A stretch of DNA of 64,000 nucleotides. Source: Qipengyuania_C sp046254955 (GTDB taxonomy: Bacteria > Pseudomonadota > Alphaproteobacteria > Sphingomonadales > Sphingomonadaceae). This document shows positions 16,831-25,414 of this stretch, in pieces. The notes under the pieces were generated by a model, which saw only the letters and a list, made by a program, of their open reading frames with translations, did no database searches and was not told the origin of the DNA. The DNA is taken from assembly GCF_046254955.1 (NCBI RefSeq), contig NZ_JBJXRG010000001.1, forward strand, positions 558,001 to 622,000, in the 5' to 3' direction. The translations under genes were made by a program, and so were the position numbers. Within the stretch, counting starts at the first letter, position 1. Each line of letters opens with the position of its first letter.

Positions 16831-17325
16831 TCAGTTGGATGTGCGATTCATGATCGAGGGATCGACAGGGCAAGTCACACCATCCAGCACGACGTATAAG
16901 CAGTAGCTATAGTTCTGCCCATCGGTGTCCGGATCTATGACTGTGACGGCGGTTGAAGCGCTACTGCTCGTCTGCCACCCAGCTGGGACTCCGGCCCCTC
17001 TCCGGGGGGCGGTTCCAACGGGTACGACCGTTACCGCATCGTTCAGTACCGCGGGATAAAGCGGGGAGTGGGAATCTCCGTTTTGATCCAAGACTTCGCC
17101 GCTCAAAGTAAATTCGATATCGGTCCTGTTGCTGTATGTGCCACTGGACTTGTTCAAGGCAGTCAAGTTGACATTCCCGTTCGTCTGGACGACCTTCTGA
17201 TTGCCATTCGGCGGAGGGGTAGAAGAGCCAGAATAGCTAGCGTTAATTGTTGGCGGATTCTCCGGATCCGAAAAGTCATAATTTCCGCTCACCGCCACAT
17301 TGACGGTCACTGTCATGTCAGTCAT
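16831..17325 (-). CDS. Unknown protein encoded downstream of the TIR-TPR gene
   Basis: A 164-residue protein starting at ATG 17325 with AGGAG seven bases upstream. There is no signal peptide and no membrane segment. The sequence is rich in Thr, Ser, Val and Asn with alternating hydrophobic residues (TVTVNVAVSG, DIEFTLSGEV), which suggests a beta-sandwich fold. Two cysteines lie near the C-terminus (YCLYVVLDGVTCPVD). I recognise no family. It follows the TIR-TPR gene by only 31 bases on the same strand and so is probably its cotranscribed partner. Its amino-acid bias differs from ordinary enzymes in the window, which would fit a structural, ligand or effector-like protein, but no function can be given. 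Confidence 0.7.
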   Translation of the reverse strand: MTDMTVTVNVAVSGNYDFSDPENPPTINASYSGSSTPPPNGNQKVVQTNGNVNLTALNKSSGTYSNRTDIEFTLSGEVLDQNGDSHSPLYPAVLNDAVTVVPVGTAPRRGAGVPAGWQTSSSASTAVTVIDPDTDGQNYSYCLYVVLDGVTCPVDPSIMNRTSN

Positions 17326-17356
17326 CACTCTACTCCTTCTTTATGGTTGAGCATTG

Positions 17357-19387
17357 TCAGAAGCCGATACTGACCATCGGTTCGATCTTCCGGCGCGACA
17401 ATTCTTGCCTGAGTTGAAGGGCTAGCTCGGCGTTTCCAATCCGCTCTGCAGCGAAAGCGCGCAAAGAGACGAGCGCGTAATCGTATCTCTCGCTTTGTTG
17501 CTCGACCTGCAAGGTGCGGCGGTACTCCTGCTGGGAGGCCCGGCCATTGCCATTTCGCTCGTGCGCCAAGGCCTTCAGCAGGTGAGCAGTTGCCACAAGT
17601 TCCAACTGCTCGGGATCGCTAGGATCGAGGCGCTTCAATGCATTGTCCGCAATTACAAGAAGGTCACCAGGGCTGACGCTGCGACCAAACATCAGCGCCT
17701 CACTCAGCGAATGATCGCTTCTCTCCCTGACATTCCAATTAGAGTTGGCAGGATCCCGCGCAATGAGTTGAACGACGAGTCGACCATATTGGGCAAGGTC
17801 TCGCCTCGCTGCCGCCAATTCTCCTTGCCGCCAATTCAAGTGCGACCGGTACTTCAGCGCACTCATGATCAATTCCATGGCAAGTGTATTTTCGGGGTCG
17901 CGCGCTATTTGCGCCTGACCTTCAACTATGGCGGTATCCAGAAATCGTCGGGCTTGCTCATTCTTACCGCTAAGAGCGAAAAGATACCCCAGATCACCCT
18001 CTGCATAGACACGGGCTCGACGGGCTTCATTGTCCGAAGGTTGGTCGGTGAGCAAGCGGGAATAGATATCGATTTCGCGTTGCCTGGCATCAATTGCCGC
18101 TTCCATTCTTCCCAGTCTGGAAAGCGTCGAAGATATCCATGAAAGTGCTTTGGCGCGCTCAAGAGCGCGACTGTTGGTCCCATTTTCGCGGCTCTCGATT
18201 GCTTCGACAGCAGCCAGATGGCGCTCGAATAAGCCAAGCGCACTTGTCAGCTTGTCTTCCTCGAAGTCCATCGTGCCGAGATTGCTGAGCGAATAGGCCT
18301 CCTCCATCTGCCAATCGAGATTGGTGGGGTCCTTGGCGGAAAGCCTCTCGGATATGTCGGCATATGTCTCCATCGCTTGGCGAGCCTCAACGAGCTTGCC
18401 ATGCTGCCACGCAATGTAGCCGACCCAGAAGAGGCTTTGGCCGTGATTGAACATGGCCTCAGGATCTTCCGGATTACGCGAAAGGATGGCCTGCGTCGTT
18501 CGAGCGGCCTGACGGAAGGCCGGGAGCGCCTCCTCATTATTGCCGCGCAGATTGGCAACTTCAGCGACGAGATGGGTAGCGCGAGCGCGGCGCCCCAGTT
18601 CGCTATCGGATAGATCGTCCAGATTCTGGCGTGCGTAGTAATCCATCGCTCTTTTTCCGACGCCATCGAGAACTTCGAGCCGCCCCACGGGTTCCAATTG
18701 CTCTCGCAAATCGGTCAACATATACTCGATCAGTCCGTCAGCCTCGGCGCGCTGCGTCCGCGCATCGTTCCGTTGGTCGATGGCAAAGAGGGCAAGTGCA
18801 CTGGTTCCAACCATTCCAGCGACGCTTGCCGCCGCGAGGATTGCGAGGCGGCGATGTTTGCGCGCCGCGTCACGACGGGCGAGGTCATCGAGCTCGACGC
18901 CGGCCAATCCGGCGACCAGTTTGAGCATGGCGAGCTTTCGGCCATCTCCCTCGCGTCGCATATCGGCCGCAATCGGCTCGGCAAGTTTGCCCGTCGGCGC
19001 ACCGTCATCGTATTCCAGGAGAAGCGGTTCCGGAAAATTGTCTGGCGGCTCACCTGATACGATGATTGGAAAAACACGTTTGCCCCCGTGGAGGCGCTTG
19101 TAGCAATCGATTTCCTTGGCCACCCACGGCGAGGCGGCTGCAGTGGGTGAACACAGGACGATGAGCGCTTCGGAATTGCGCAGCGCTTTCTCAATCGCTT
19201 CGCCGAGGCTGTCCGCCGCGGGGAGTTCCTCACGATCTTTGAAGATGGGCTGGAGGCGCCGGGTTCCGTCCTTGGTCGCCAAACCGGCGGGGAAACGATA
19301 GGATTCCAGGCGGCGATGCAACCAATGAGCCGATGCCTGATCGGCATGGCTATAGCTGATAAAGGCTTTGTACTGCCGATCGCTCAA
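17357..19387 (-). CDS. Membrane-anchored TIR-domain protein with TPR repeats
   Basis: A 676-residue protein with three parts. Residues 6-120 form a TIR domain (KAFISYSHAD first strand, FKDREELPA loop, and SPWVAKEI with Glu92 at the place of the catalytic glutamate of NAD-cleaving TIRs). Residues 181-203 are one membrane helix preceded by a basic RKHRR. The rest, about 240-660, is alpha-helical and TPR-like. The TIR domain would face the cytoplasm and the TPR part the periplasm by the positive-inside rule. The start is a TTG at 19387 with GGAGG nine bases upstream. It has its own promoter and a cotranscribed unknown partner. Roles in NAD signalling or phage defence are inferences; no Thoeris ThsA-like gene is present. 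Confidence 0.85.
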   Translation of the reverse strand: MSDRQYKAFISYSHADQASAHWLHRRLESYRFPAGLATKDGTRRLQPIFKDREELPAADSLGEAIEKALRNSEALIVLCSPTAAASPWVAKEIDCYKRLHGGKRVFPIIVSGEPPDNFPEPLLLEYDDGAPTGKLAEPIAADMRREGDGRKLAMLKLVAGLAGVELDDLARRDAARKHRRLAILAAASVAGMVGTSALALFAIDQRNDARTQRAEADGLIEYMLTDLREQLEPVGRLEVLDGVGKRAMDYYARQNLDDLSDSELGRRARATHLVAEVANLRGNNEEALPAFRQAARTTQAILSRNPEDPEAMFNHGQSLFWVGYIAWQHGKLVEARQAMETYADISERLSAKDPTNLDWQMEEAYSLSNLGTMDFEEDKLTSALGLFERHLAAVEAIESRENGTNSRALERAKALSWISSTLSRLGRMEAAIDARQREIDIYSRLLTDQPSDNEARRARVYAEGDLGYLFALSGKNEQARRFLDTAIVEGQAQIARDPENTLAMELIMSALKYRSHLNWRQGELAAARRDLAQYGRLVVQLIARDPANSNWNVRERSDHSLSEALMFGRSVSPGDLLVIADNALKRLDPSDPEQLELVATAHLLKALAHERNGNGRASQQEYRRTLQVEQQSERYDYALVSLRAFAAERIGNAELALQLRQELSRRKIEPMVSIGF

Positions 19388-19446
19388 GCCTTGGCGCCTC
19401 CGTTGAATACTGCCGCGACTCGATCCTTCTTGGTAATTTTTCGGCC

Positions 19447-19475
19447 ATTATCCGCCTGAAACATCGTCTTTGCAA
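19447..19475 (-). promoter_or_regulatory. Promoter for the TIR-TPR operon
   Basis: On the minus strand, a -35 TTGCAA (19475-19470) and a -10 GATAAT (19452-19447) are 17 bases apart. The predicted RNA start near 19440 leaves a leader of about 53 bases before the TTG start at 19387. The AMP-ligase gene upstream ends at 19519, so this promoter would make the TIR operon independent of it. Confidence 0.6.
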
Positions 19476-19518
19476 ATAATCGGGCGGCCACAGCAATGGG
19501 CGCGTCGTTCAGAAGCGG

Positions 19519-21078
19519 TTAGTCGACCAAGGCGAGCGACGCCGCGATCGCGCGCAGCTCGGTTTTGAGCAGCTTGCCGATATGGCTGCGCGGCATTTCA
19601 TCGATAGCATGGAGTGCCGCGAGGCGCTGGGTTTTGCCCAGACGCGCATTGACCGATGCCATCACATCCTGCGGATCGGCCGAAGAGTCGGCCAGCCGAA
19701 TGAAACCGACCGGCGTTTCGCCCCAGCGGCGGCTGGGCATGCCGATCACAGCGGCTTCGGCCACCGCTGTTTCCTTTTCCAGTTCGGCTTCGAGATCGCT
19801 CGGAAAGATATTGAACCCGCCCGAGATGATCATGTCCTTCGCGCGGCCAACCAGTTCGACAAAACCGTCCCCATCGATCCGGCCAATGTCACCCATCCGC
19901 TGCCAGGTGTCGCCGGTTTCGGGATCGGTCCAGTAACCTTCGCGGGTCTTGTCCGGCTGGTTCTTGTATCCGCTCATCATGGTCTGCGAACGCCCGATCA
20001 GATTGCCGGGAGTGCCGGCTGGCACCGGCTGGTCATCATCGTCGAGCACCTTCAGCTCGCTGCCCGGCGCTGGCCTGCCGACGGTGTGCAGCTTGTCCGG
20101 GAATTCATGACACGCCAGCAGGCAGACTACCCCGCCTTCTGTCATCGAATAGATTTCGATCAGTGCACCCGGCATCCGCCGCAGCACTTCCGCCTTGAGC
20201 TCGGCTGAAAATGGGGCCGACGTGCAATATTTGAGCGCCAGCGACGACAGATCGAAATCGTCGAAACCGCCGAAATCCATCAAACGTTGGTACTGGACTG
20301 GCACAAGCATGGTGACCGTCGCCTGCTCGCTCGCCGCGTAATCAAGCCAGCGCGCAACATCAAATTTGCCCATCACGCGCACTGTTCCGCCTGCGAGCAC
20401 CGCAGCGAGGAAGGCGACCATCGTTGTGTTCGAATAGAGCGGGGTCGAAGCGAGGCTGCGGACCTCAAGCCCCGCCTCGAGATAGCTTGCAGCAGTTGCG
20501 GCAAACTGGCGCCAGCGCATCTGGTGCGAATGGACAATGCCCTTGGGCACACCCGTGGTCCCAGATGAATAGATGATATTGAACGGATCGGACGGCTTGG
20601 CATCGAAGGGCGCAGCCGTGGTGCCAGACGGGGCCATCCAGCTCGCCAGCTCTTCATCAAGGATAATCCTATGGGCCAGCTCCCCGCCGAAATCATCACC
20701 CAGCTCGGCAATCCGGGCGCGTGTCACGAACAGGTGATTTGCCCCGCTATCGGCGAGCATACCTTCAAGCTGCTCACGGCTGGCGCTGGTAGTCAGCGGA
20801 GCGGCGACGCCCCCGGCGCGCACAGCTGCAAGAAACACCAAAGCGTAATCGATCGAGGATATGCCGAGGATGGCAACCGATTGCCCTTGCTGAAGGCCGG
20901 TCTCCTGCAAGCGCGCGGCAATACGCTCGACGCGGTCGCCCAGCTCCGCCCAGCTGAGTTCTCCTTGCTCGTCGCGCAGTGCCGGCGCATTTGGCCGGTG
21001 CTGTGCCCAACCACGCAGAACTTCGCTGAAATTGCCGAAGGGCTCGCCCAGTCGGGCCGCAAGAGGACGTTCGTTCAT
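19519..21078 (-). CDS. AMP-forming acyl-CoA ligase family protein
   Basis: A 519-residue member of the ANL superfamily (acyl-CoA synthetase, ligase). The ATP-binding motif YSSGTTGVPKG is near residue 170, followed by YSMTEGG, the GDIGRIDGDGFVELVGR hinge region and the PRSHIGK segment with the C-terminal lysine. Such enzymes activate a carboxylic acid as acyl-AMP and load it on CoA; the acid is not known here. The ATG at 21078 is preferred; a GTG two codons earlier opens the frame. It follows a MarR regulator by 53 bases on the same strand, and so may respond to the same inducer, as MarR proteins often control aromatic-acid CoA ligases. Confidence 0.88.
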   Translation of the reverse strand: MNERPLAARLGEPFGNFSEVLRGWAQHRPNAPALRDEQGELSWAELGDRVERIAARLQETGLQQGQSVAILGISSIDYALVFLAAVRAGGVAAPLTTSASREQLEGMLADSGANHLFVTRARIAELGDDFGGELAHRIILDEELASWMAPSGTTAAPFDAKPSDPFNIIYSSGTTGVPKGIVHSHQMRWRQFAATAASYLEAGLEVRSLASTPLYSNTTMVAFLAAVLAGGTVRVMGKFDVARWLDYAASEQATVTMLVPVQYQRLMDFGGFDDFDLSSLALKYCTSAPFSAELKAEVLRRMPGALIEIYSMTEGGVVCLLACHEFPDKLHTVGRPAPGSELKVLDDDDQPVPAGTPGNLIGRSQTMMSGYKNQPDKTREGYWTDPETGDTWQRMGDIGRIDGDGFVELVGRAKDMIISGGFNIFPSDLEAELEKETAVAEAAVIGMPSRRWGETPVGFIRLADSSADPQDVMASVNARLGKTQRLAALHAIDEMPRSHIGKLLKTELRAIAASLALVD

Positions 21079-21131
21079 CCGCACATCCGTAGCCCCACTG
21101 AGACCTCACGCAACCAACAAATACGCGAAAG

Positions 21132-21578
21132 TCAGTCGCGCATCCGGTCGAGTTTCTCCCGCATTTCGGCCAGCAGAGGGCGAAGCTGCTCGAAGAGCTC
21201 CGGACGGATCGCCGCGCGCACTTCGCGTAAGGGTTCGGACAATCGCATCACGCACTCCTCGCGCATGGCCCGGCCCCGCTCGGTAATCCTAACCAGCTTG
21301 CCGCGCCCATCATCGGGATCAGGCGAAATTTCGACATGTCCGGCCCGCTCGAGCCGGGCCAACGTTGTGCTCATAGTCGGGCGCGAAACCTGGAACGCGC
21401 TGGCGAGCCGGGCCGGCGATTCCTGTCTTTTTCCGAGCCGGACGAAGTGGTTGAGGATACTGAACTGGGCCGGTGTCATCCCACGCGGGAGCGCTTCGCT
21501 GAACGCATGTGTCGCCAGCTGGTCGATTATGCCGATTTCATTGAATACGGCAAACTCCAGCGGATCCGGCGTGGTCAT
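21132..21578 (-). CDS. MarR-family transcriptional regulator
   Basis: A 148-residue MarR protein with the winged helix region SRPTMSTTLARLERAGHVEI followed by the DPDDGRGKLVRIT wing. The ATG at 21578 overlaps the stop of the upstream nitroreductase-like gene as ATGA, so translation is coupled; the frame opens earlier at 21602, but this start fits the domain. MarR proteins bind short palindromes and release them on binding small phenolic or oxidant ligands. A perfect palindrome lies at 22729-22744 in front of the first gene of this unit, so self-regulation is likely. The unit is nitroreductase-like gene, marR, acyl-CoA ligase. Confidence 0.9.
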   Translation of the reverse strand: MTTPDPLEFAVFNEIGIIDQLATHAFSEALPRGMTPAQFSILNHFVRLGKRQESPARLASAFQVSRPTMSTTLARLERAGHVEISPDPDDGRGKLVRITERGRAMREECVMRLSEPLREVRAAIRPELFEQLRPLLAEMREKLDRMRD

Positions 21579-22708
21579 GTAAGATGCGTCTCCAGCGGCC
21601 AACGCGGCGTCGGCTCCACCGGTGGTCCATAGCCGACCCGCGCGAGCATCTGCACCCGCTCATTCCCGGTTGCACCCAGCAATTCGTGCACACGCGCATA
21701 CATCGGCTGGACTTCCTCATATTCCTGCAGGCTCTGGCTCATCGGATGCATGCCCAATCCCAATGCAGTCGCTTCGAGATTCGCGCGCACATACTGGCGG
21801 CCCGCCTCGAGCTGGTCCGCCCGCGTATTGGCAGGCGTGGTGATCCACACCAGCGAAGGGATCGAGCCATAGGTCGAGCGCATCATCTCAAGCCCCTGAT
21901 GGAAACCGGTGCTTTGTGGATCGGCCAGTTCTTCGCGATTGACCATCCCAACCAGCTTGCCGGCTTCGATTAGCGGGCCGTGCAGCTCGATACCATCTGG
22001 ATTCGCATCGACTTCGGCATGCCCGATCCGCATGAGCTCTACGCTCTCCATATTGGCCGCATGGGTCAGCATCTCGGTTTCGATGCCGGAGACGATTTCG
22101 TCACGCAGCTTCGACACTATTGCCGGATCGGCCGTAAACGATCCGCCTGCAGAAGTAATTGCGCCAAGATCGCTTGCTGCGACAGTCCGCGAGAGGTCAT
22201 ACTCCTCCTTGTTGGAGCGGCGCCGCACGATCTGCGCGAACAGAGGTTCACGGGCCACGTCATCGGCTTGCTCAAAGCGGAGGTGCGCCACCGGCCTGCT
22301 ATCCAGACCACTTGGATCTTCACCATCAGGAAACGGTTCGATCATCATCGCGTAGCCGCGCTCGGCAGCTGCGATCCGCGCAATCTCCAGGAACGTACCA
22401 AAGCCGATCGTGATCTGGCGGTCGAACGGATCGGTTATCGGCAGATCGCGCGCAAGATCGGCCGTGATCACCGCTTCGCTGTCACCGAGCAACCGGATCA
22501 CCCATGGCTGCCGGTTATGCGGATTGGGAGCAAGGATCGCATGCCGGAATGCATCCAGCCGCACGTCTTCAGGCGGATTGGGATCAAGTTCCCAAGGCCC
22601 CATGGCTGTCTGCGGCGTGCGCGTAACCCGCCATGCGCCCCCTGCCGCGACCAGTGCCACACCGCCCAATCCTGCCGCCAGGATGCCGCGCCTTGAAATG
22701 TTCGCCAT
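21575..22708 (-). CDS. Acg-like nitroreductase-fold protein with Tat-like leader
   Basis: A 377-residue protein. The N-terminus SRRGILAAG followed by a hydrophobic stretch looks like a twin-arginine signal, suggesting export of a folded cofactor-bound protein or membrane anchoring. The body resembles the Acg family of FMN-binding nitroreductase-fold proteins (HNRQPWVIRL near the N-terminus, ANLEATALGLGMHPMSQ near the end). Mycobacterial Acg binds FMN but lacks nitroreductase activity, so a catalytic role should not be assumed. It is the first gene of a MarR-controlled unit, with a GGAG ribosome site before the ATG at 22708 and a palindromic operator just upstream. Confidence 0.82.
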   Translation of the reverse strand: MANISRRGILAAGLGGVALVAAGGAWRVTRTPQTAMGPWELDPNPPEDVRLDAFRHAILAPNPHNRQPWVIRLLGDSEAVITADLARDLPITDPFDRQITIGFGTFLEIARIAAAERGYAMMIEPFPDGEDPSGLDSRPVAHLRFEQADDVAREPLFAQIVRRRSNKEEYDLSRTVAASDLGAITSAGGSFTADPAIVSKLRDEIVSGIETEMLTHAANMESVELMRIGHAEVDANPDGIELHGPLIEAGKLVGMVNREELADPQSTGFHQGLEMMRSTYGSIPSLVWITTPANTRADQLEAGRQYVRANLEATALGLGMHPMSQSLQEYEEVQPMYARVHELLGATGNERVQMLARVGYGPPVEPTPRWPLETHLT

Positions 22709-22728
22709 CTCGTTCTCTCCTTTTCTTT

Positions 22729-22744
22729 AGTTAGGTATCTAACT
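22729..22744. promoter_or_regulatory. Probable MarR operator
   Basis: A perfect palindrome, AGTTAG-GTAT-CTAACT, lies 21 bases upstream of the start of the nitroreductase-like gene. Its size and half-sites match the TTAG/CTAA type sites bound by MarR proteins. The MarR gene two positions into the operon is the natural candidate to bind it. Confidence 0.7.
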
Positions 22745-22872
22745 TCTTTTCAGGAGTCAATCGCCGCACATTTGCCTGCGAGGGCAGATGCGGCCCGAAA
22801 TAGCCGCTCAAGCGGTGGAAAAAGGCGCATTTGAACGCGTTCCGGCGTTGGGGATTGCTGCGCGGAACCCTA

Positions 22873-22878
22873 TATAAT
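22873..22878 (+). promoter_or_regulatory. TATAAT just before the annotated gyrB start
   Basis: A perfect -10 hexamer ends five bases before the ATG at 22883. A transcript from it would begin near 22885, inside that ATG. Either it is chance, or the true start is the ATG at 22925. No good -35 is seen (TTGGGG 19 bases upstream). Confidence 0.35.
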
Positions 22879-22882
22879 CAGC

Positions 22883-25414
22883 ATGGAAGACACCTCTCCC
22901 GAAAACCCCCGGAAAAACCCGCAAATGGGCGAATACGGCGCCGATTCAATCAAGGTCCTCAAGGGTCTCGACGCGGTCCGCAAACGCCCCGGCATGTATA
23001 TCGGTGACACCGATGACGGATCGGGCCTCCACCACATGGTGTTCGAGGTTTCGGACAATGCCATTGACGAAGCGCTGGCAGGTCATTGCGACCTCGTGCT
23101 GATTGAGCTCAACCCTGACGGATCGGTGTCGGTCGAAGATAATGGCCGAGGCATTCCGGTCGACATGCACAAGGAAGAAGGTGTCTCGGCGGCCGAAGTT
23201 ATCATGACCCAGCTGCACGCCGGCGGAAAGTTCGAAAACACGTCTGACGACAATGCCTACAAGGTTTCAGGCGGCCTCCACGGCGTGGGCGTTTCTGTGG
23301 TCAATGCGCTGAGCGAATGGCTAGAACTTGTTATCTGGCGCGACGGCAAGGAGCACTGGATGCGCTTCGAGCTTGGCGAAGCGGTCAATAGCCTGGAGGT
23401 GCGCGGCGATGCACCGCCGGTGGAAAGCAATGGTGACGACAACGGGCTCAAGAAGGGCACCCGCGTGACCTTCATGGCTAGCCACAATACGTTCAAGAAC
23501 GTCACCGAGTTCGATTTCGACAAGCTCGAGCATCGCTACCGCGAGCTCGCCTTCCTCAATTCGGGCGTGCGCATCCTGCTGCGCGACAAGCGGCATGAGG
23601 AAGTGCAGGAACACGATCTCTACTACGAGGGCGGGATCGCCGCGTTCGTCAAGTGGCTCGATCGCAACAAGCAGGCACTGGTACCCGAACCGATTTCGGT
23701 TTCGGCGGAGAAGGAAGGCATCGGCATCGATGTCGCGCTGGAATGGAACGATTCTTACTACGAGAACGTCCTCACATTCACTAACAACATTCCCCAGCGC
23801 GACGGCGGTACCCACCTCGCCGCGTTCCGCGCTGCGCTGACGCGCACAATTAACAATTATGCCAACACTTCGGGTCTGCTCAAGAAAGAGAAGGTTTCGC
23901 TGTCCGGCGAGGATATGCGCGAAGGATTGACCGCAATTGTTTCGGTCAAGCTGCCCGATCCCAAGTTCGGCTCGCAAACCAAGGACAAGCTGGTCAGCTC
24001 CGAAGTGCGCCAGCCGCTCGAAAGCCTGATGAGCGAGAAAATGACCGAATGGCTGGAAGAGAATCCGGCTGACGCGAAGACTATCATCCAGAAGGTCATT
24101 GATGCCGCTGCTGCCCGTGAAGCCGCACGGCGCGCGCGCGAAATGAGCCGGAAGGGTGCGATGAGTGTCGCCAGCCTGCCGGGCAAGCTGGCCGATTGCC
24201 AGAACCGCGATCCGGCGCAGTGCGAACTGTTCCTGGTCGAGGGCGACTCCGCAGGCGGCTCGGCCAAACAGGGCCGTGATCGCAAGACGCAAGCGATCCT
24301 GCCGCTCAAGGGCAAGATCCTCAATGTCGAGCGAGCGCGCTTCGACCGGATCATCTCATCGAAAGAAGTCGGGACGCTGATCCAGGCGATGGGCACTGGC
24401 CTGCGCGACGAATTCAACTTGGAAAAGCTGCGCTATCACAAGATCGTGATCATGACCGACGCCGATGTCGACGGTGCGCATATCCGCACGCTGCTCTTGA
24501 CCTTCTTCCACCGCCAGATGCCTGAGATCATCAAGGCCGGGCACCTCTTCATTGCCCAGCCGCCGCTGTTCAAAGTCGCGAAAGCGCGCAGCGAGGTTTA
24601 CCTCAAGGACCAGCCGGCGCTCGATCGCTATTTGGTACAGGCGGGCCTCGACGGACGAGTGCTCGAGACGATCGGCGGAGCGCGCAGCGGGCAGGAACTT
24701 GCCGGCTTGGTCGAACACGCCTTGCGGATCCGCAACCTGATCGCCTTCGTCCCGCGCAAATACGATGCTGCTATCATCGAACAAATGGCGCTATCCGGCG
24801 CGCTCGATCCCGGTCTCGATACTGAGACCCGTCGACAAGCACTCGCTTTGACCGCCAAGCGCATGCAGCTCGGTGACAACGAGGCCGAATGGAGCGCCGA
24901 GTTGAATGACGATGGTTCGGTCCAGTTACATCGCCTGTGGCGCGGCGTGACCGACGTTCACGATATCGAAGCGAACTTCCTGATCTCCGCCGAAGCGCGC
25001 AAGCTGCATCGGCTGGCGAGCGAGCACGCCGAGGTTTTCGCTCAGCCCGCAAAGCTGGTCAAAACGAGCGCGAGCGAGCCGGAAGTGCCAGACGATAGCG
25101 ATAGCGAGGAAGCGGACGCCCCTGCCATTTCGGGTGACGAAGGTATCAACCGCCCGACCGAACTGCTCGATGCTGTCTTGGCGGCGGGCCGCAAGGGGCT
25201 GTCGGTTCAGCGTTACAAGGGCCTTGGCGAAATGAATGCGGAGCAGCTTTGGGAAACCACGCTCGATCCGGACAATCGCGCCTTGCTGCAGGTGAAAGTC
25301 GAGGATGCGGACATCACCGACGAGATTTTCACGCGCCTTATGGGCGACGTGGTCGAGCCGCGGCGCGAGTTCATCCAGGACAATGCGCTCAATGTCGCGA
25401 ACCTTGATGTCTGA
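22883..25414 (+). CDS. gyrB: DNA gyrase subunit B
   Basis: GyrB supplies the ATPase of DNA gyrase, which introduces negative supercoils. The order is GHKL ATPase (DNAIDEAL, NGRGIP, GGLHGVGVSVVNALS), transducer with GGTH, then TOPRIM with EGDSAGGSAKQGRDR and DADVDGAHIRTLLL, and the C-terminal GyrA-binding part with RYKGLGEMNAEQLWETT. ParE is less likely because of the AKQGRDR and C-terminal signatures. An acidic insert (about residues 735-755) lies before the C-terminal tail. The protein is 843 residues from ATG 22883, but the perfect -10 box and alignment to E. coli GyrB make ATG 22925 (residue 15) a real alternative. It overlaps the next gene by one base. Confidence 0.95.
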   Translation: MEDTSPENPRKNPQMGEYGADSIKVLKGLDAVRKRPGMYIGDTDDGSGLHHMVFEVSDNAIDEALAGHCDLVLIELNPDGSVSVEDNGRGIPVDMHKEEGVSAAEVIMTQLHAGGKFENTSDDNAYKVSGGLHGVGVSVVNALSEWLELVIWRDGKEHWMRFELGEAVNSLEVRGDAPPVESNGDDNGLKKGTRVTFMASHNTFKNVTEFDFDKLEHRYRELAFLNSGVRILLRDKRHEEVQEHDLYYEGGIAAFVKWLDRNKQALVPEPISVSAEKEGIGIDVALEWNDSYYENVLTFTNNIPQRDGGTHLAAFRAALTRTINNYANTSGLLKKEKVSLSGEDMREGLTAIVSVKLPDPKFGSQTKDKLVSSEVRQPLESLMSEKMTEWLEENPADAKTIIQKVIDAAAAREAARRAREMSRKGAMSVASLPGKLADCQNRDPAQCELFLVEGDSAGGSAKQGRDRKTQAILPLKGKILNVERARFDRIISSKEVGTLIQAMGTGLRDEFNLEKLRYHKIVIMTDADVDGAHIRTLLLTFFHRQMPEIIKAGHLFIAQPPLFKVAKARSEVYLKDQPALDRYLVQAGLDGRVLETIGGARSGQELAGLVEHALRIRNLIAFVPRKYDAAIIEQMALSGALDPGLDTETRRQALALTAKRMQLGDNEAEWSAELNDDGSVQLHRLWRGVTDVHDIEANFLISAEARKLHRLASEHAEVFAQPAKLVKTSASEPEVPDDSDSEEADAPAISGDEGINRPTELLDAVLAAGRKGLSVQRYKGLGEMNAEQLWETTLDPDNRALLQVKVEDADITDEIFTRLMGDVVEPRREFIQDNALNVANLDV

